Shown: positions 35,037-43,647 of the stretch, one piece after another | How positions within the stretch are numbered: the stretch's first letter is position 1 | How the letters are laid out: the number at the start of each line of letters is the position of its first letter | Assembly: GCA_018335295.1 (NCBI GenBank) | Contig: JAGXKI010000001.1 | Location: 98,428 to 162,427, forward strand | Direction of reading: 5' to 3' | DNA: 64,000 bases | Source: a bacterium | GTDB lineage: Bacteria; Acidobacteriota; Aminicenantia; Aminicenantales; Aminicenantaceae | Program-made: the position numbers and the translations under genes | The notes under the pieces: generated by a model | Databases searched by the model: none | What the model was told of the DNA's origin: nothing | The model's input: only the letters and a program-made list of their open reading frames with translations

Positions 35037-35373
35037 GGACGAATACATCACCGCCCTGGATTTGAAGACCCAAATTCTATCCAAAGGAGATTATGATTTT
35101 GAAATCGTGGCCACAGGAGAAGAAGCTGTCCAGAAGGCATTGCATGATAAATTTGATATGGTTTTTATCGATATAAAACTCAAAGGAAATATGGACGGGA
35201 TTGAAGCAGCGGAAAGAATAAAAGATAAGAAAGATACTCCTGTTGTGTATGTGACCGGCAATTTGGATTTGGTGGACACAGACCGTCTCAAAAAGACAAA
35301 ACCCGAAGGAATCCTGAGAAAGCCGATTTCTGATTATGAATTAATGGAAATTGTGAATAAACTATTTACTTGA
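35008..35373 (+). CDS. Single-domain response regulator
   Basis: A 121-residue receiver with no output domain. NILIVEDEYITALDLK holds the acidic pocket, MVFIDIKLKGNMDGIEAA the phospho-aspartate, and VVYVTGN and ILRKPIS the conserved T and K. The start at 35008 has AAAGGG 7 nt upstream; the earlier in-frame ATG lies inside the kinase gene. HisKA_2 kinases often use such stand-alone receivers. The output partner is unknown. Confidence 0.92.
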   Translation: MPKKNILIVEDEYITALDLKTQILSKGDYDFEIVATGEEAVQKALHDKFDMVFIDIKLKGNMDGIEAAERIKDKKDTPVVYVTGNLDLVDTDRLKKTKPEGILRKPISDYELMEIVNKLFT

Positions 35374-35449
35374 AGATTTCCATCCTTCTTAATTTTACAG
35401 GTAGCCCTCTTTATTGTTTTGAAATGAAAAATCTATTTCTCAGCAGGTG

Positions 35450-35560
35450 TTATTTTTTCCCCGTGGATTCCATATCTTCCAGGAAATTTTCAAGGTCTTC
35501 TTCATGTTCCAGTTCGTCATTTAAAATATCCAGAAAGATTTCATAAGTGGTATGATGATA
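35450..35560 (-). pseudogene. Ferritin-like (Dps-like) C-terminal relic
   Basis: The reverse strand reads YHHTTYEIFLDILNDELEHE and then EDLENFLEDMESTGKK, which is the last helix of a ferritin-like protein with the E-x-E-H iron ligand pattern. Upstream in the same frame is unrelated hydrophobic sequence, so the first three helices are missing. It is a fragment and lies between the receiver gene and GH31. Confidence 0.5.
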
Positions 35561-35681
35561 TCCACAAAAGTTTACGTGAACATCGGTGAATATTTTATTG
35601 AAAAAAAGAGAAAATAGGTTGAGAATGAAAGGAACGAGAGATGAAAGGTAAATCATTTCTGGATATAAAAGGAGGGCTACG

Positions 35682-38300
35682 GTGAAAAGAATCTCTAAGT
35701 TATTTTTCGGGGCTGTCTTTTTTATCCTGGGACTATCTGTTCTCTTTTCCCAGGAATACAATCCCCATCCCCATCCGGATGCCGTGGTGGTTGAAGGTGA
35801 CGTGCGGTTCACGATCCTTACGCCCAGAGTGGTGAGGATGGAATGGAGTGCGGATGGAGATTTCGAGGACCATGCCTCTTTGGTCTTTGTTAACCGCCGG
35901 CTTCCTGTCCCTGAATTCCAGAGAGAAGTCCAGGACGAATGGCTGGTCGTGGAAACCAAACGACTGAGGCTCAAGTACAAACTAGGAAGTGGAAGATTCA
36001 CTCAGAGAAATCTTCAGGTAGAATTTCAAATGGAGGGACGGAAAAAACTGTGGCGTCCGGGAATGGAGAATCGAGGAAACCTGAAAGGCACCATACGGAC
36101 TCTGGATGGTTTTGATGGAAGGTACAATCACTGGAAAGAAGAAAAAGTGGACCTGGGAAAGGGGCTCATCTCAAAAGAAGGATGGGTGCTTATCGACGAT
36201 TCCCGGCGTCCTCTTTTCGACCGTTCCCAATGGCCCTGGGTGATCCCCCGGCCGAAAAAAGACCAGCAGGACTGGTACTTTTTCGGCTATGGGTATGATT
36301 ACAAAACCGCTTTGAATGATTTCACAAAGATTGCCGGTAAAATCCCCCTTCCTCCCAAATACGCATTCGGTTCCTGGTGGTCCCGTTACTGGGAGTACAC
36401 GGATTGGGAGCTCCGGGAGCTTGTCCACGAGTTTGAAATCCATGATATTCCCCTGGATGTTCTGGTCGTGGATATGGACTGGCATATCACCACCAAGCCG
36501 GAGTGGTATGAAGAAGGAGAAAAAATCAAAGACCAGGCCGGACAGTCCGCAGGTTGGACTGGATTTACCTGGAACCGGAATTATTTTCCCCATCCTGAAG
36601 ATTTTCTGGAGTGGACAGAAGACCAGGGGCTTAAAGTCTGCCTGAATCTTCATCCGGCTTCGGGAATCCAGCCCCATGAGAGAAATTACCCTCAGATGGC
36701 CCGGGCCATGGGAATAGACCCGGAGTCTCAAAAGTATGTACCTTTCGATATCGTGGATAAAAATTATGCCCGGAATTTTCTGGATATCATCCTTCATCCC
36801 ATGGAGAAAAAGGGAGTGGACTTCTGGTGGCTGGACTGGCAGCAGTGGAGCACCACCGAGATTCCCGGAGTCAACCCCACTTTTTATTTGAACTATGTTT
36901 TCTTCAGCGATATGAAACTCCACAGCCAGAAACGCCCTCTGATTATGCACCGCTACGGTGGACTGGGAAACCACCGGTATCAGATCGGATTTTCCGGGGA
37001 TACCTACATCAACTGGCGCTCCCTGGATTTCCAACCCTATTTCACCTCCACGGCTTCCAACGTGTGTTTTGGTTTCTGGAGTCATGATATCGGCGGTCAT
37101 ATGAGAGGAGAAAGCACCCCTCAGCTTTACACCCGGTGGGTCCAGTGGGGGGCTTTCAGTCCTATCTTGAGGACCCACTGCACCAAAGACCCCAGTATCG
37201 AAAGGCGGATATGGGCCTATCCCCTGAAGAATTTTCATGCCATGAGAAACGCTTTTTTGCTGAGGTATGCCCTGATGCCTTATATTTACACGGCAGCCCG
37301 GAAAGCGCATGATACCGGGATTTCTATGTGCCGTCCCCTTTATTATTCGTATCCTCAAAAAGAAGAGGCTTACCGGTTCAAGAACCAGTACATGTATGGA
37401 GATGACCTAATGGTGGCCCCGGTGACCCAGCCCATGGAAGAAGGCCATCTTTACGTTTCCAAAGAGATTTGGCTTCCTTCGGGACGATGGGTGGAATGGT
37501 TTTCAGGAACCTCTCTGGAAGGAGGAAAGGTGGTCCAGAGAGCCTTCGCTATCGATGAGATCCCCGTTTATGTCAGGGAAGGGGCCATCATCCCCATGCA
37601 GCCCCAGATGAGTGGGGTGGGGGAGAAGCCGGTGAATCCGTTGATTTTGAATGTTTTCCCCGGAAACTCAGGCTCAACCCGGGTCTACGATGATGAAGGC
37701 AACAGTCAGGGTTATTTGTCGGGAGAATTCACCTTCACTCCGGTTCATTTTCAAAAAGAAAACCAGGAGATGGAACTCATTATCGAACCTATCCAGGGAA
37801 GTTATCCTGGGATGATCGAATCCAGGGCCTATAAGTTGAAGTTTCCTTTGACCCTGCCTCCAGAGAAAGTCCGGGTGAACGGGGAACCTCTTTCTTACAG
37901 GGAAGAGGAGGGCAAGCCCGGGTGGAATTATAATGGCGGCGATTTGACAGCCTGCGTTCTGACCCCTGAGGTTCCTGTCAAGGAGAAAGTGGTGGTTCAT
38001 ATTCAATTTCCCCAAACAGACAGAACTCTTTTATCTGGGAAAAAAGGAGCTTTCAGGGATTTGATCAAGTTTGCCAAAGTGCTGGCCAACAACAACTGGG
38101 ATAAGTCCAAGTATTCCAACGACAAGGTGGTCCATGCGGCCCAGACCGGGTTGAGGATGACCTTGAGGCCCCAAACAGCCCGTTCGGAACTTCAGGAATT
38201 TGACTCGGAGTGGGAAGACCTTTTGTCCATGATCCAGAAGGCGGTCCAGGAAAATAAAGCCTTGAAGCCCGCTTTCCAACTTCTCCAAACCGCCTTTTAA
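35682..38300 (+). CDS. Secreted glycoside hydrolase family 31 (alpha-glucosidase/xylosidase-like)
   Basis: An 872-residue retaining alpha-glycosidase with a signal peptide (KRISKLFFGAVFFILGLSVLFSQ), so periplasmic or extracellular. An N-terminal beta-sandwich precedes the TIM barrel. The catalytic nucleophile lies in VDFWWLDWQQW (near residue 384) and the acid/base in IGFSGDTYINW (near 437). C-terminal beta domains follow. It starts at GTG after AGGAGGG. The last 90 residues (SKYSNDKVVHAAQ...) are extra helices. The sugar is undefined. Confidence 0.93.
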   Translation: MKRISKLFFGAVFFILGLSVLFSQEYNPHPHPDAVVVEGDVRFTILTPRVVRMEWSADGDFEDHASLVFVNRRLPVPEFQREVQDEWLVVETKRLRLKYKLGSGRFTQRNLQVEFQMEGRKKLWRPGMENRGNLKGTIRTLDGFDGRYNHWKEEKVDLGKGLISKEGWVLIDDSRRPLFDRSQWPWVIPRPKKDQQDWYFFGYGYDYKTALNDFTKIAGKIPLPPKYAFGSWWSRYWEYTDWELRELVHEFEIHDIPLDVLVVDMDWHITTKPEWYEEGEKIKDQAGQSAGWTGFTWNRNYFPHPEDFLEWTEDQGLKVCLNLHPASGIQPHERNYPQMARAMGIDPESQKYVPFDIVDKNYARNFLDIILHPMEKKGVDFWWLDWQQWSTTEIPGVNPTFYLNYVFFSDMKLHSQKRPLIMHRYGGLGNHRYQIGFSGDTYINWRSLDFQPYFTSTASNVCFGFWSHDIGGHMRGESTPQLYTRWVQWGAFSPILRTHCTKDPSIERRIWAYPLKNFHAMRNAFLLRYALMPYIYTAARKAHDTGISMCRPLYYSYPQKEEAYRFKNQYMYGDDLMVAPVTQPMEEGHLYVSKEIWLPSGRWVEWFSGTSLEGGKVVQRAFAIDEIPVYVREGAIIPMQPQMSGVGEKPVNPLILNVFPGNSGSTRVYDDEGNSQGYLSGEFTFTPVHFQKENQEMELIIEPIQGSYPGMIESRAYKLKFPLTLPPEKVRVNGEPLSYREEEGKPGWNYNGGDLTACVLTPEVPVKEKVVVHIQFPQTDRTLLSGKKGAFRDLIKFAKVLANNNWDKSKYSNDKVVHAAQTGLRMTLRPQTARSELQEFDSEWEDLLSMIQKAVQENKALKPAFQLLQTAF

Positions 38301-38313
38301 AAAATAAAGAATA

Positions 38314-38343
38314 GGGTCGTGTCTTACATTATGACATTTTCCC
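38314..38343. repeat. Short dispersed repeat, copy 2
   Basis: GGGTCGTGTCTTACATTATG... matches 31790-31820. See copy 1. Confidence 0.6.
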
Positions 38344-38467
38344 TTGAAATTTAGATCTATAATAGACATTTCGTTTGTAAAGTTTGTTTGGTTTGTTTAG
38401 TTCATCTCGTTTCTTTAGTTTCTTTAATTTTTCTATCTTCTAGAGATTGTCGTATTCGTCAATATAT

Positions 38468-38495
38468 GTCATTCCGGGCTCGCCCCGGAATCTAG
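38468..38495. repeat. GTCATTCC-type palindromic repeat
   Basis: ATTCCGGG-CTCGC-CCCGGAAT forms an 8-bp perfect stem. It belongs to the common intergenic GTCATTCC...GGAATCCAG family. Scraps of the same family occur near 30655, 31876 and 52979. Confidence 0.6.
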
Positions 38496-38672
38496 AAGAA
38501 GAAATCCTGGATTCCCGCCTCTCTAGGAACGGCAAAAAGATCAAAATAACATGAAAGAATCAATGAAAAAATAAGATATTGACAAGAAATCGTTTTGTGA
38601 TTAAATATGAATGTAAAATGTTCTGGAGGCTGATTCCCTGGTCCATTCTGGGATTGGATCCAGGAAAAGAGA

Positions 38673-38745
38673 GCGGGTATAGCTCAGTTGGTAGAGTACG
38701 AGCTTCCCAAGCTCGGGGTCGCGGGTTCAAATCCCGTTGCCCGCT
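38673..38745 (+). tRNA. tRNA-Gly (anticodon CCC)
   Basis: GCGGGTA pairs with TGCCCGC in the acceptor stem; the D arm is GCTC-AGTTGGTA-GAGT, the anticodon stem CGAGC/GCTCG with loop TTCCCAA (anticodon CCC), and the T arm GCGGG-TTCAAAT-CCCGT. The 3' CCA is not encoded. A T7 run just after the gene looks like its terminator. Confidence 0.96.
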
Positions 38746-38869
38746 CTTTTTTTATTTTTCCAATTATCTTTATAAATTAAGAAATAATGATGAAATTCAA
38801 GAGATATTTTTTAGGAGTTTATTCCACAAATGGGATAAATCCTGGAATGAAACCATTTCTTTCGCCGGT

Positions 38870-39298
38870 TTATTTTTCCAGTTTGTCTAAGAAATCATCC
38901 ACTTGGCGGATATATTCTTTATAATCAGAGAAGGCTATCGATAAAGTCCCATAGACTTTTCTGTCGTCTATATCCATGTATTCATGGACGATGATATTTC
39001 TCATCCCTCCCGAACCTTTCAATTTGTTGGCCAGCTCCTGATCAATGAGTCCTACTTCGGCAGCTTTTAAAAAGGATGAGGTGTAATCTTCCGGAGGCCG
39101 TTCTCCAGATTCCAGTACCACATGAGTGTTGATATCGGAGGCCCACTCCACGATCAACTGGATCAACCTTTCTGCAGAAGTTTTTTTATAGAAATCAGAG
39201 ACATATTCGTTGAATGTGGAATCAGCGATGGGCTTGAGTTTATCCAGGTACATATTGAGTCGAGAAAGCTTTCTCCTTACCAATTCTGAATTTATCAT
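38870..39298 (-). CDS. hepT: HepT-family ribonuclease toxin (DUF86)
   Basis: A 142-residue HEPN protein with the RX4HXY site RNIIVHEY. The order mntA-hepT, with a 4-nt ATGA overlap, gives translational coupling. Its sequence is clearly different from the other three HepT domains in the window, so these are not recent tandem duplicates. Convergent with tRNA-Gly. Confidence 0.92.
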   Translation of the reverse strand: MINSELVRRKLSRLNMYLDKLKPIADSTFNEYVSDFYKKTSAERLIQLIVEWASDINTHVVLESGERPPEDYTSSFLKAAEVGLIDQELANKLKGSGGMRNIIVHEYMDIDDRKVYGTLSIAFSDYKEYIRQVDDFLDKLEK

Positions 39299-39702
39299 GG
39301 TTGTATCTTTCCCAGGGCCTTTTTTATGTACAATTTTTCCATCTGTCTAAATTTCTTTGAATCCATGTACCGGGCCACAGCTTGAATTCGGAATCGTTGA
39401 AAGTTTCCCTTTTTTTCTTCATACAAAGCCTTCCCGTTTACAGCTACCTGGTAGGTGATGAGAGGTTCTGCTCCATTGAGGAAGACCGGATCAAATTGGC
39501 TGCCGAATACTTCGCTGAATTCATTTATCATATTGAGTTGGGTCTTCAAATCAAACTTTTTCCGGCCTAGGATTCCAATATCTATGTCACTCTGGTCCCT
39601 TGGATGACCCTGTGCAAAGGACCCATGCAAAATGAGCAATTGAATATGGTATTTCTGGCAGAGTCTATTTAATCTTTGTTTGTTGATTTTTAAGTTTCTC
39701 AT
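39295..39702 (-). CDS. mntA: MntA-family nucleotidyltransferase antitoxin
   Basis: A 135-residue minimal nucleotidyltransferase with an exact GSX10DXD motif (HGSFAQGHPRDQSDIDI) and FDPVFLNG as a later acidic strand. It AMPylates the partner HepT in characterised systems. The C-terminal RYMDSKKFRQMEKLYIKKAL helix is likely where it contacts the toxin. Confidence 0.9.
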   Translation of the reverse strand: MRNLKINKQRLNRLCQKYHIQLLILHGSFAQGHPRDQSDIDIGILGRKKFDLKTQLNMINEFSEVFGSQFDPVFLNGAEPLITYQVAVNGKALYEEKKGNFQRFRIQAVARYMDSKKFRQMEKLYIKKALGKIQP

Positions 39703-39917
39703 TTGATTTGCTTTTTAAGATTATATCACAAATGCTTTTTTAAATAAGGTAGAATTTGGCTCTTTCCCACCAAATCCCTGCTCAAAGGCTGCTAAGTAGA
39801 GGAGTTTGGGTTAATTTTTTTCAACGTAAGTTACAGAAACGGAATCTCTATTTTGATTGAAAATTGGGGTAAGGAAAAGTTGAAAAAATGTGGACTAGAA
39901 AAATAGTAAAAAATTTA

Positions 39918-39946
39918 TTGACAGGAAAGGGGTTGAAACCTATATT
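39918..39946 (+). promoter_or_regulatory. Sigma-70 promoter of the candidate small RNA
   Basis: TTGACA (39918-39923), 17 nt, TATATT (39941-39946). The predicted transcript start, 7-8 nt later, is 39953-39954, exactly the first base of the GGTGGGTGGC stem. Confidence 0.65.
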
Positions 39947-39953
39947 CCTTAAT

Positions 39954-40085
39954 GGTGGGTGGCAGAACCACAGATCAAATATCGGTTCCAGGTCCTTGTT
40001 CCGAAGCGTCAGATCTTACTTAAAAAGTATGAATGCGGATTATCCGCAGCGCTCTGACCTGCATGGAACGCCGCCCACCCTTTTT
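39954..40085 (+). ncRNA. Candidate structured small RNA, about 132 nt, 6S-like architecture
   Basis: A GC-rich island inside 730 bp of AT-rich intergenic DNA. GGTGGGTGGC (39954-39963) pairs along ten positions with GCCGCCCACC (40070-40079), and a T5 run follows. Inside, GTTCC/GGAAC, AGG/CCT and GTCAGA/TCTGAC continue the rod with asymmetric bulges. Two small apical hairpins follow: TACTT-AAA-AAGTA and TGCGGA-TTA-TCCGCA. A strong promoter points at the first stem base. The closed rod with a large internal bulge recalls 6S RNA, but no family consensus was recognised; SRP RNA and known riboswitches do not fit. The ORF at 39888-40166 is considered spurious. Confidence 0.6.
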
Positions 40086-40432
40086 CATTACCAAAATTTT
40101 TATTACCAAAAGCGTGCCAAAAAGTATATCAAAAAGGGGTCAGGTCCGGCCATTTCTTTTCAATAATTTAACCTGAGTTTTCCACAGATTTGGGGCCAAA
40201 AATCGAGGTTTTTGGGGCCAAAAAACGCGTATATTCCTCCTTTTTTCTGTGTAAAAGTACTACTAATATCTTATAATAAAATAATTGGCCGGGCTCATTC
40301 CCATTAATTAGAACCGTCCCCATTAATTGTTAATCCTGAATTTTGAGTGGAGAGGGATTTCCTGTAAAATAAGAAAATCAATTTAGACGTAACTTTCAGA
40401 AATGATCGATTCCATCGGAGGATGAAACAGAT
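40086..40432. other. Intergenic stretch between the small RNA and the octanoyltransferase gene
   Basis: Contains a half-copy of the REP-like sequence (GGGGTCAGGTCCGG near 40136), the 13-mer TTGGGGCCAAAAA twice about 23 bp apart (about 40191 and 40214), and CCCATTAATT twice (about 40300-40330). No gene. Confidence 0.4.
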
Positions 40433-41233
40433 ATGCAAAAGAGCAACTCAAAGTGGTATCTTCTTTTGGACAGGGAGCCGTTGGAAGGCTCCTGGAATAT
40501 GGCTGTCGATGACTACCTGTTCCGGACCCTGGAAGAAAAACCCTTAACCTATGTCCGGTTCTACAGATGGGAAAGGCCCACGATTTCCCTAGGGTATTCC
40601 CAGAAAGTTTCCCGGGTAGTCAACCTCCCTTACTGCCAGCAGAATGGAGTGGACATTGTCCGGAGACTCACCGGCGGGAAATTGGTATTGCACAACAAAG
40701 AGGTGACGTATTCAGTTTGTTCTTCAGATGGGGATACCTTCACTTCCACCCTCAAAGGTTCTTATAAAAGAATCTCCAAGGCTTTGATGGAGGGATTGAA
40801 AAGGATGTCCCTGGATCCCTATCTGGCCGATGCCCCGCCTGTTTCTTATGTGCGGGGGACCATGCCCTGCTTCTCTTACCCTGCCCGCGACGAGATTGAA
40901 ATCCAGGGAAAAAAGATGATCGGAAGTGCCCAAAAACGTTTGGGTCCAAAGTTTGTCCAGCACGGGTCCATCCCTCTCCAGGAAGAGGAGGAGCTTCTCA
41001 GGTCCGTCACGTTTCTGGAAGAGAGAAAAGACGTAGTGCGGGTCATTTCCATTTCCCGGGCCTTAGGAAAGACAGTCCGCTTTGACTGGGCTGTGGACCA
41101 TTTCATAAAGGGTTTTGAAGATTATTTTGGTATCCAACTGGAACCCAAAGAATTCAATGAGGAAGAAAAAGAGAGGATCCGACAAATTCAACGAGACCGT
41201 TATGAAAACGATGATTGGACTTACGGGAAATAA
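40433..41233 (+). CDS. LipM-like octanoyltransferase / lipoate-protein ligase A family
   Basis: A 266-residue BPL/LplA-fold enzyme. WNMAVDDYLF, YRWERPTISLGYSQ and IVRRLTGGKLVLHNKEVTYS are the ligase core. PCFSYPARDEI gives a cysteine at the place of the LipM catalytic cysteine, followed by GKKMIGSAQKR and QHGSI. It therefore more likely transfers octanoyl groups from acyl carrier protein to lipoyl domains than activates free lipoate with ATP. No lipoate synthase is adjacent. Confidence 0.82.
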   Translation: MQKSNSKWYLLLDREPLEGSWNMAVDDYLFRTLEEKPLTYVRFYRWERPTISLGYSQKVSRVVNLPYCQQNGVDIVRRLTGGKLVLHNKEVTYSVCSSDGDTFTSTLKGSYKRISKALMEGLKRMSLDPYLADAPPVSYVRGTMPCFSYPARDEIEIQGKKMIGSAQKRLGPKFVQHGSIPLQEEEELLRSVTFLEERKDVVRVISISRALGKTVRFDWAVDHFIKGFEDYFGIQLEPKEFNEEEKERIRQIQRDRYENDDWTYGK

Positions 41234-41387
41234 GGAGTTTCCAGAGCTTCGGATTCACACCTATCTCCAATAAAACCAGGAAAAAAAACTTCCTTGGGAG
41301 AAAAAAAATGAGGAACCTCCAAAATTCCGTTGATTTGATTTTTTGGGGTTTCCATGGTATTATTTTTCTCAAAGAGAGCAGAAGAGG

Positions 41388-42284
41388 ATGAATGAAATCG
41401 AAAGTATTTCCCAAATCGAAGCCGACAAGCTTCCCTCAATCAACCATATTCTTTTGGATGAACTTCACCAGAACGTTTTAAAGAATCTTCATTTTGAGCT
41501 GGGTACAGGGGCAGTCCTTTATCTTCTCTCTCCCTCCTATTCTGTGATTAATCCTACCCCCAATGATTCGATCAACGATTTTATTCAGAAGAAGGAAGAT
41601 GTTCTTACCCAATTGAAAGAGCAAATTATTAAAAATCTGGCCGTGTATTCGGTCCTTCTCGACGTGAACAGTTATTTCATAGAACAGAATAATTTCCTGG
41701 TTATAGCCAGGCTCAGGGAAAAGGATTCCAAAGATAGTAAATATGAAGTCAAATTTTATACCCATTCCTCTCGAGAGCTGATGACCCACTACAAAGACAA
41801 GATCTATATTGGCCGGGATTTTATGGATATTTATAATTTTCGAAGAAAGTATTTTGGAGTGAAGGAGTTGATTAATTCCCTAAAAGAGCAGTATGAAAGC
41901 TTACTGGAGAGAGCCGAAGATAAATTAAAAAATCCTCGTTCATTTAAATCTTTTTTCCAAGAAATTAAAGAATATTTGAATGAACTTCAAAATGAAAGTT
42001 TACTCATCCTCCAGTCTCTTCCTATGCACATAGACATGAATAAAGTAAAAGCCAAGGACTTGATCGAGATAAACAGCCAGTACCGAACCATCAACCATTA
42101 TTTGATCGAACTCAATGGGGAAATAGCTGAGTTTGAGAATTATCTTTGGAATAATAAAGAAAACAATTTTGTCCGTTATATCACTAAATACAAAAAAGAT
42201 TTGGCCAACGCCATTTCCTACTTTAATATCAAAATCAACGGATGGCTCTCCGAGAAGATTACCCACCTGAAATCTTCTGAGTGA
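41388..42284 (+). CDS. Hypothetical protein, helical
   Basis: About 298 residues, starting at the ATG after a purine-rich AGAAGAGG. No family recognised. There is no signal peptide or membrane segment. The first 190 residues look mixed alpha/beta (VLYLLSPSYSVINPT, FLVIARLREKDSK, YEVKFYTH) and the remainder is helical and charged with heptad-like spacing (KEQYESLLERAEDKL, EYLNELQNESLLILQ). It stands alone between the octanoyltransferase and the convergent envelope operon. Confidence 0.6.
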   Translation: MNEIESISQIEADKLPSINHILLDELHQNVLKNLHFELGTGAVLYLLSPSYSVINPTPNDSINDFIQKKEDVLTQLKEQIIKNLAVYSVLLDVNSYFIEQNNFLVIARLREKDSKDSKYEVKFYTHSSRELMTHYKDKIYIGRDFMDIYNFRRKYFGVKELINSLKEQYESLLERAEDKLKNPRSFKSFFQEIKEYLNELQNESLLILQSLPMHIDMNKVKAKDLIEINSQYRTINHYLIELNGEIAEFENYLWNNKENNFVRYITKYKKDLANAISYFNIKINGWLSEKITHLKSSE

Positions 42285-42347
42285 GCGTTTAAATTCAAAC
42301 CTCCTTATTCAGAAAAAGAGCGGTTTCAATGTAACCTCTGGCTTAGG

Positions 42348-43646
42348 TCAGCGTATGACTTTGATGGTGCCGTACCGGGTGGTGAGGGAAATAGAGGGTT
42401 TCCCTTTTTCTTCAGAAAAGGCCTTTACAAGAGTTACTCCGTTCTTTTTTTTATAAGAAAGCTTGGCTGATAGGTTCCAGTCTAAATTTCCTTTTTCTGC
42501 CTGAGCTTCAAAGGGGTATTTTTCCTTTCCGGGCCAGTTGAAAGTTATATCCGCATAATTCCCTTTGGCGGATATGGGATGGGTAAGGGGATACGGAGTT
42601 AAGATTATGTCTCCGTGAGAAAGACGGATATAGGTGTTTCCAGAAAAACCTTCCAGCTCTACATCCTTGTAAGAAGAGGCAATGGAAATTTTTTCTCCTC
42701 TTATGTTTTTTCCGTAGACCTCTAAGCTTTTTCCTTCAACCCTAAGGTTTCCGTGGATTTCTTCCAGGTGAATGCGGCCGTACTTATCTTGAATATCCAG
42801 AGATTTATGGACCTTCCGCACTTCTATGGGAGAATGATGACCCCGAATGACCGCAGACCCTGTATCCAAAAGAGAAACCTTTTTCCGGGAGGTCTCTATC
42901 ATCACCGGGCCTCCCAGGTGATTTCCAATGATCTCAGAGTTGTTACCGTCTATATCCACTTTTCCCGAGATTTTTTCTAGGTGAATTTCTCCGTAGCGGT
43001 GGCGGATTCGAAGATCCCCGCTTATGTCTTGGGCTCTTAGAGAGGAGTACTTGGTTTCAATTTGACATTCTGAATGAACTCCGGTGACCTGCACATCTTT
43101 GTAGCTGTTCTGGAGTGTGAGATTTCCTTCTATATCTGAAACCTCCACTTCACCATGAGGGTTAGTGATGTCCAGGGGTCCTACATGAGAGGATTCTACC
43201 TTTCCGTAGGCATTTCGCACCTTTACCGACATCTCGGAAGGGACGGTGACGGTAAAATGGGTTCTGAAGTTTTTTTTGGGAAACTCATCTCGGTTGGTGG
43301 TGAGGATAATTTGGGAGGATTCGCGGATAATATTTAGGGTGAGATCCTGGGAAACCTTTTCTGCATTTTCTTTTCGGTTTCGCCAGATTTTTTTCTTTAA
43401 TTTGATGGTGATTATTTCTTCTTCAGTGCCCTCGATATGTACGTTTCCATGAGCATTCACCACTTGCATCTGAGAGGGGAAGGGAGGTTCGATTTTTTCG
43501 GTTTCTTCGAACACAAAATCTTCTTCAAAGGGACTGAATCCTTCCTCCCAATCCCAGTGGAAATGGATTTTTCCTGTTTGGACATGATAAAGAAACACTC
43601 CCCCAATGATGATGAAAATCAAAAGAATAATCTCTTTAGCTTTCAT
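42348..43646 (-). CDS. DUF4097-family beta-helix protein, membrane-anchored
   Basis: A 432-residue protein with one N-terminal membrane segment (IILLIFIIIGGVFLY) and an outside beta-solenoid of repeated strands in which short phrases recur (NAHGNVHIEG, NAYGKVESSH, NPHGEVEVSD, DKYGRIHLEE). Such putative adhesin domains accompany envelope-stress regulators like LiaRS. It is the last gene of a five-gene operon with an ECF sigma factor, an anti-sigma factor and two small membrane proteins. Confidence 0.85.
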   Translation of the reverse strand: MKAKEIILLIFIIIGGVFLYHVQTGKIHFHWDWEEGFSPFEEDFVFEETEKIEPPFPSQMQVVNAHGNVHIEGTEEEIITIKLKKKIWRNRKENAEKVSQDLTLNIIRESSQIILTTNRDEFPKKNFRTHFTVTVPSEMSVKVRNAYGKVESSHVGPLDITNPHGEVEVSDIEGNLTLQNSYKDVQVTGVHSECQIETKYSSLRAQDISGDLRIRHRYGEIHLEKISGKVDIDGNNSEIIGNHLGGPVMIETSRKKVSLLDTGSAVIRGHHSPIEVRKVHKSLDIQDKYGRIHLEEIHGNLRVEGKSLEVYGKNIRGEKISIASSYKDVELEGFSGNTYIRLSHGDIILTPYPLTHPISAKGNYADITFNWPGKEKYPFEAQAEKGNLDWNLSAKLSYKKKNGVTLVKAFSEEKGKPSISLTTRYGTIKVIR

Positions 43647-43647
43647 T

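Larger units (their letters stand above)
38301..38672. other. Intergenic stretch with dispersed repeats before tRNA-Gly
   Basis: Holds the second copy of the TCTTACATTATGACATTTTCCC repeat, a run of GTTT-rich sequence (38375-38430) and a GTCATTCC-type hairpin. No gene. Confidence 0.5.

Noticed and set aside
36171-37358. 395-codon reverse ORF under GH31
   Set aside because: Proline/glycine-rich shadow translation opposite the catalytic domain of GH31, with no ribosome site or family.
40136-40150. GTCAGGTCCGG as a possible SRP RNA core
   Set aside because: The SRP GGAAGGAAGCAGCC loop does not follow; the string fits the REP-type half-copy instead.
39888-40166. 92-codon ORF over the candidate small RNA
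   Set aside because: Composition follows the RNA stems, no family or ribosome site, and the predicted transcript starts after its ATG.
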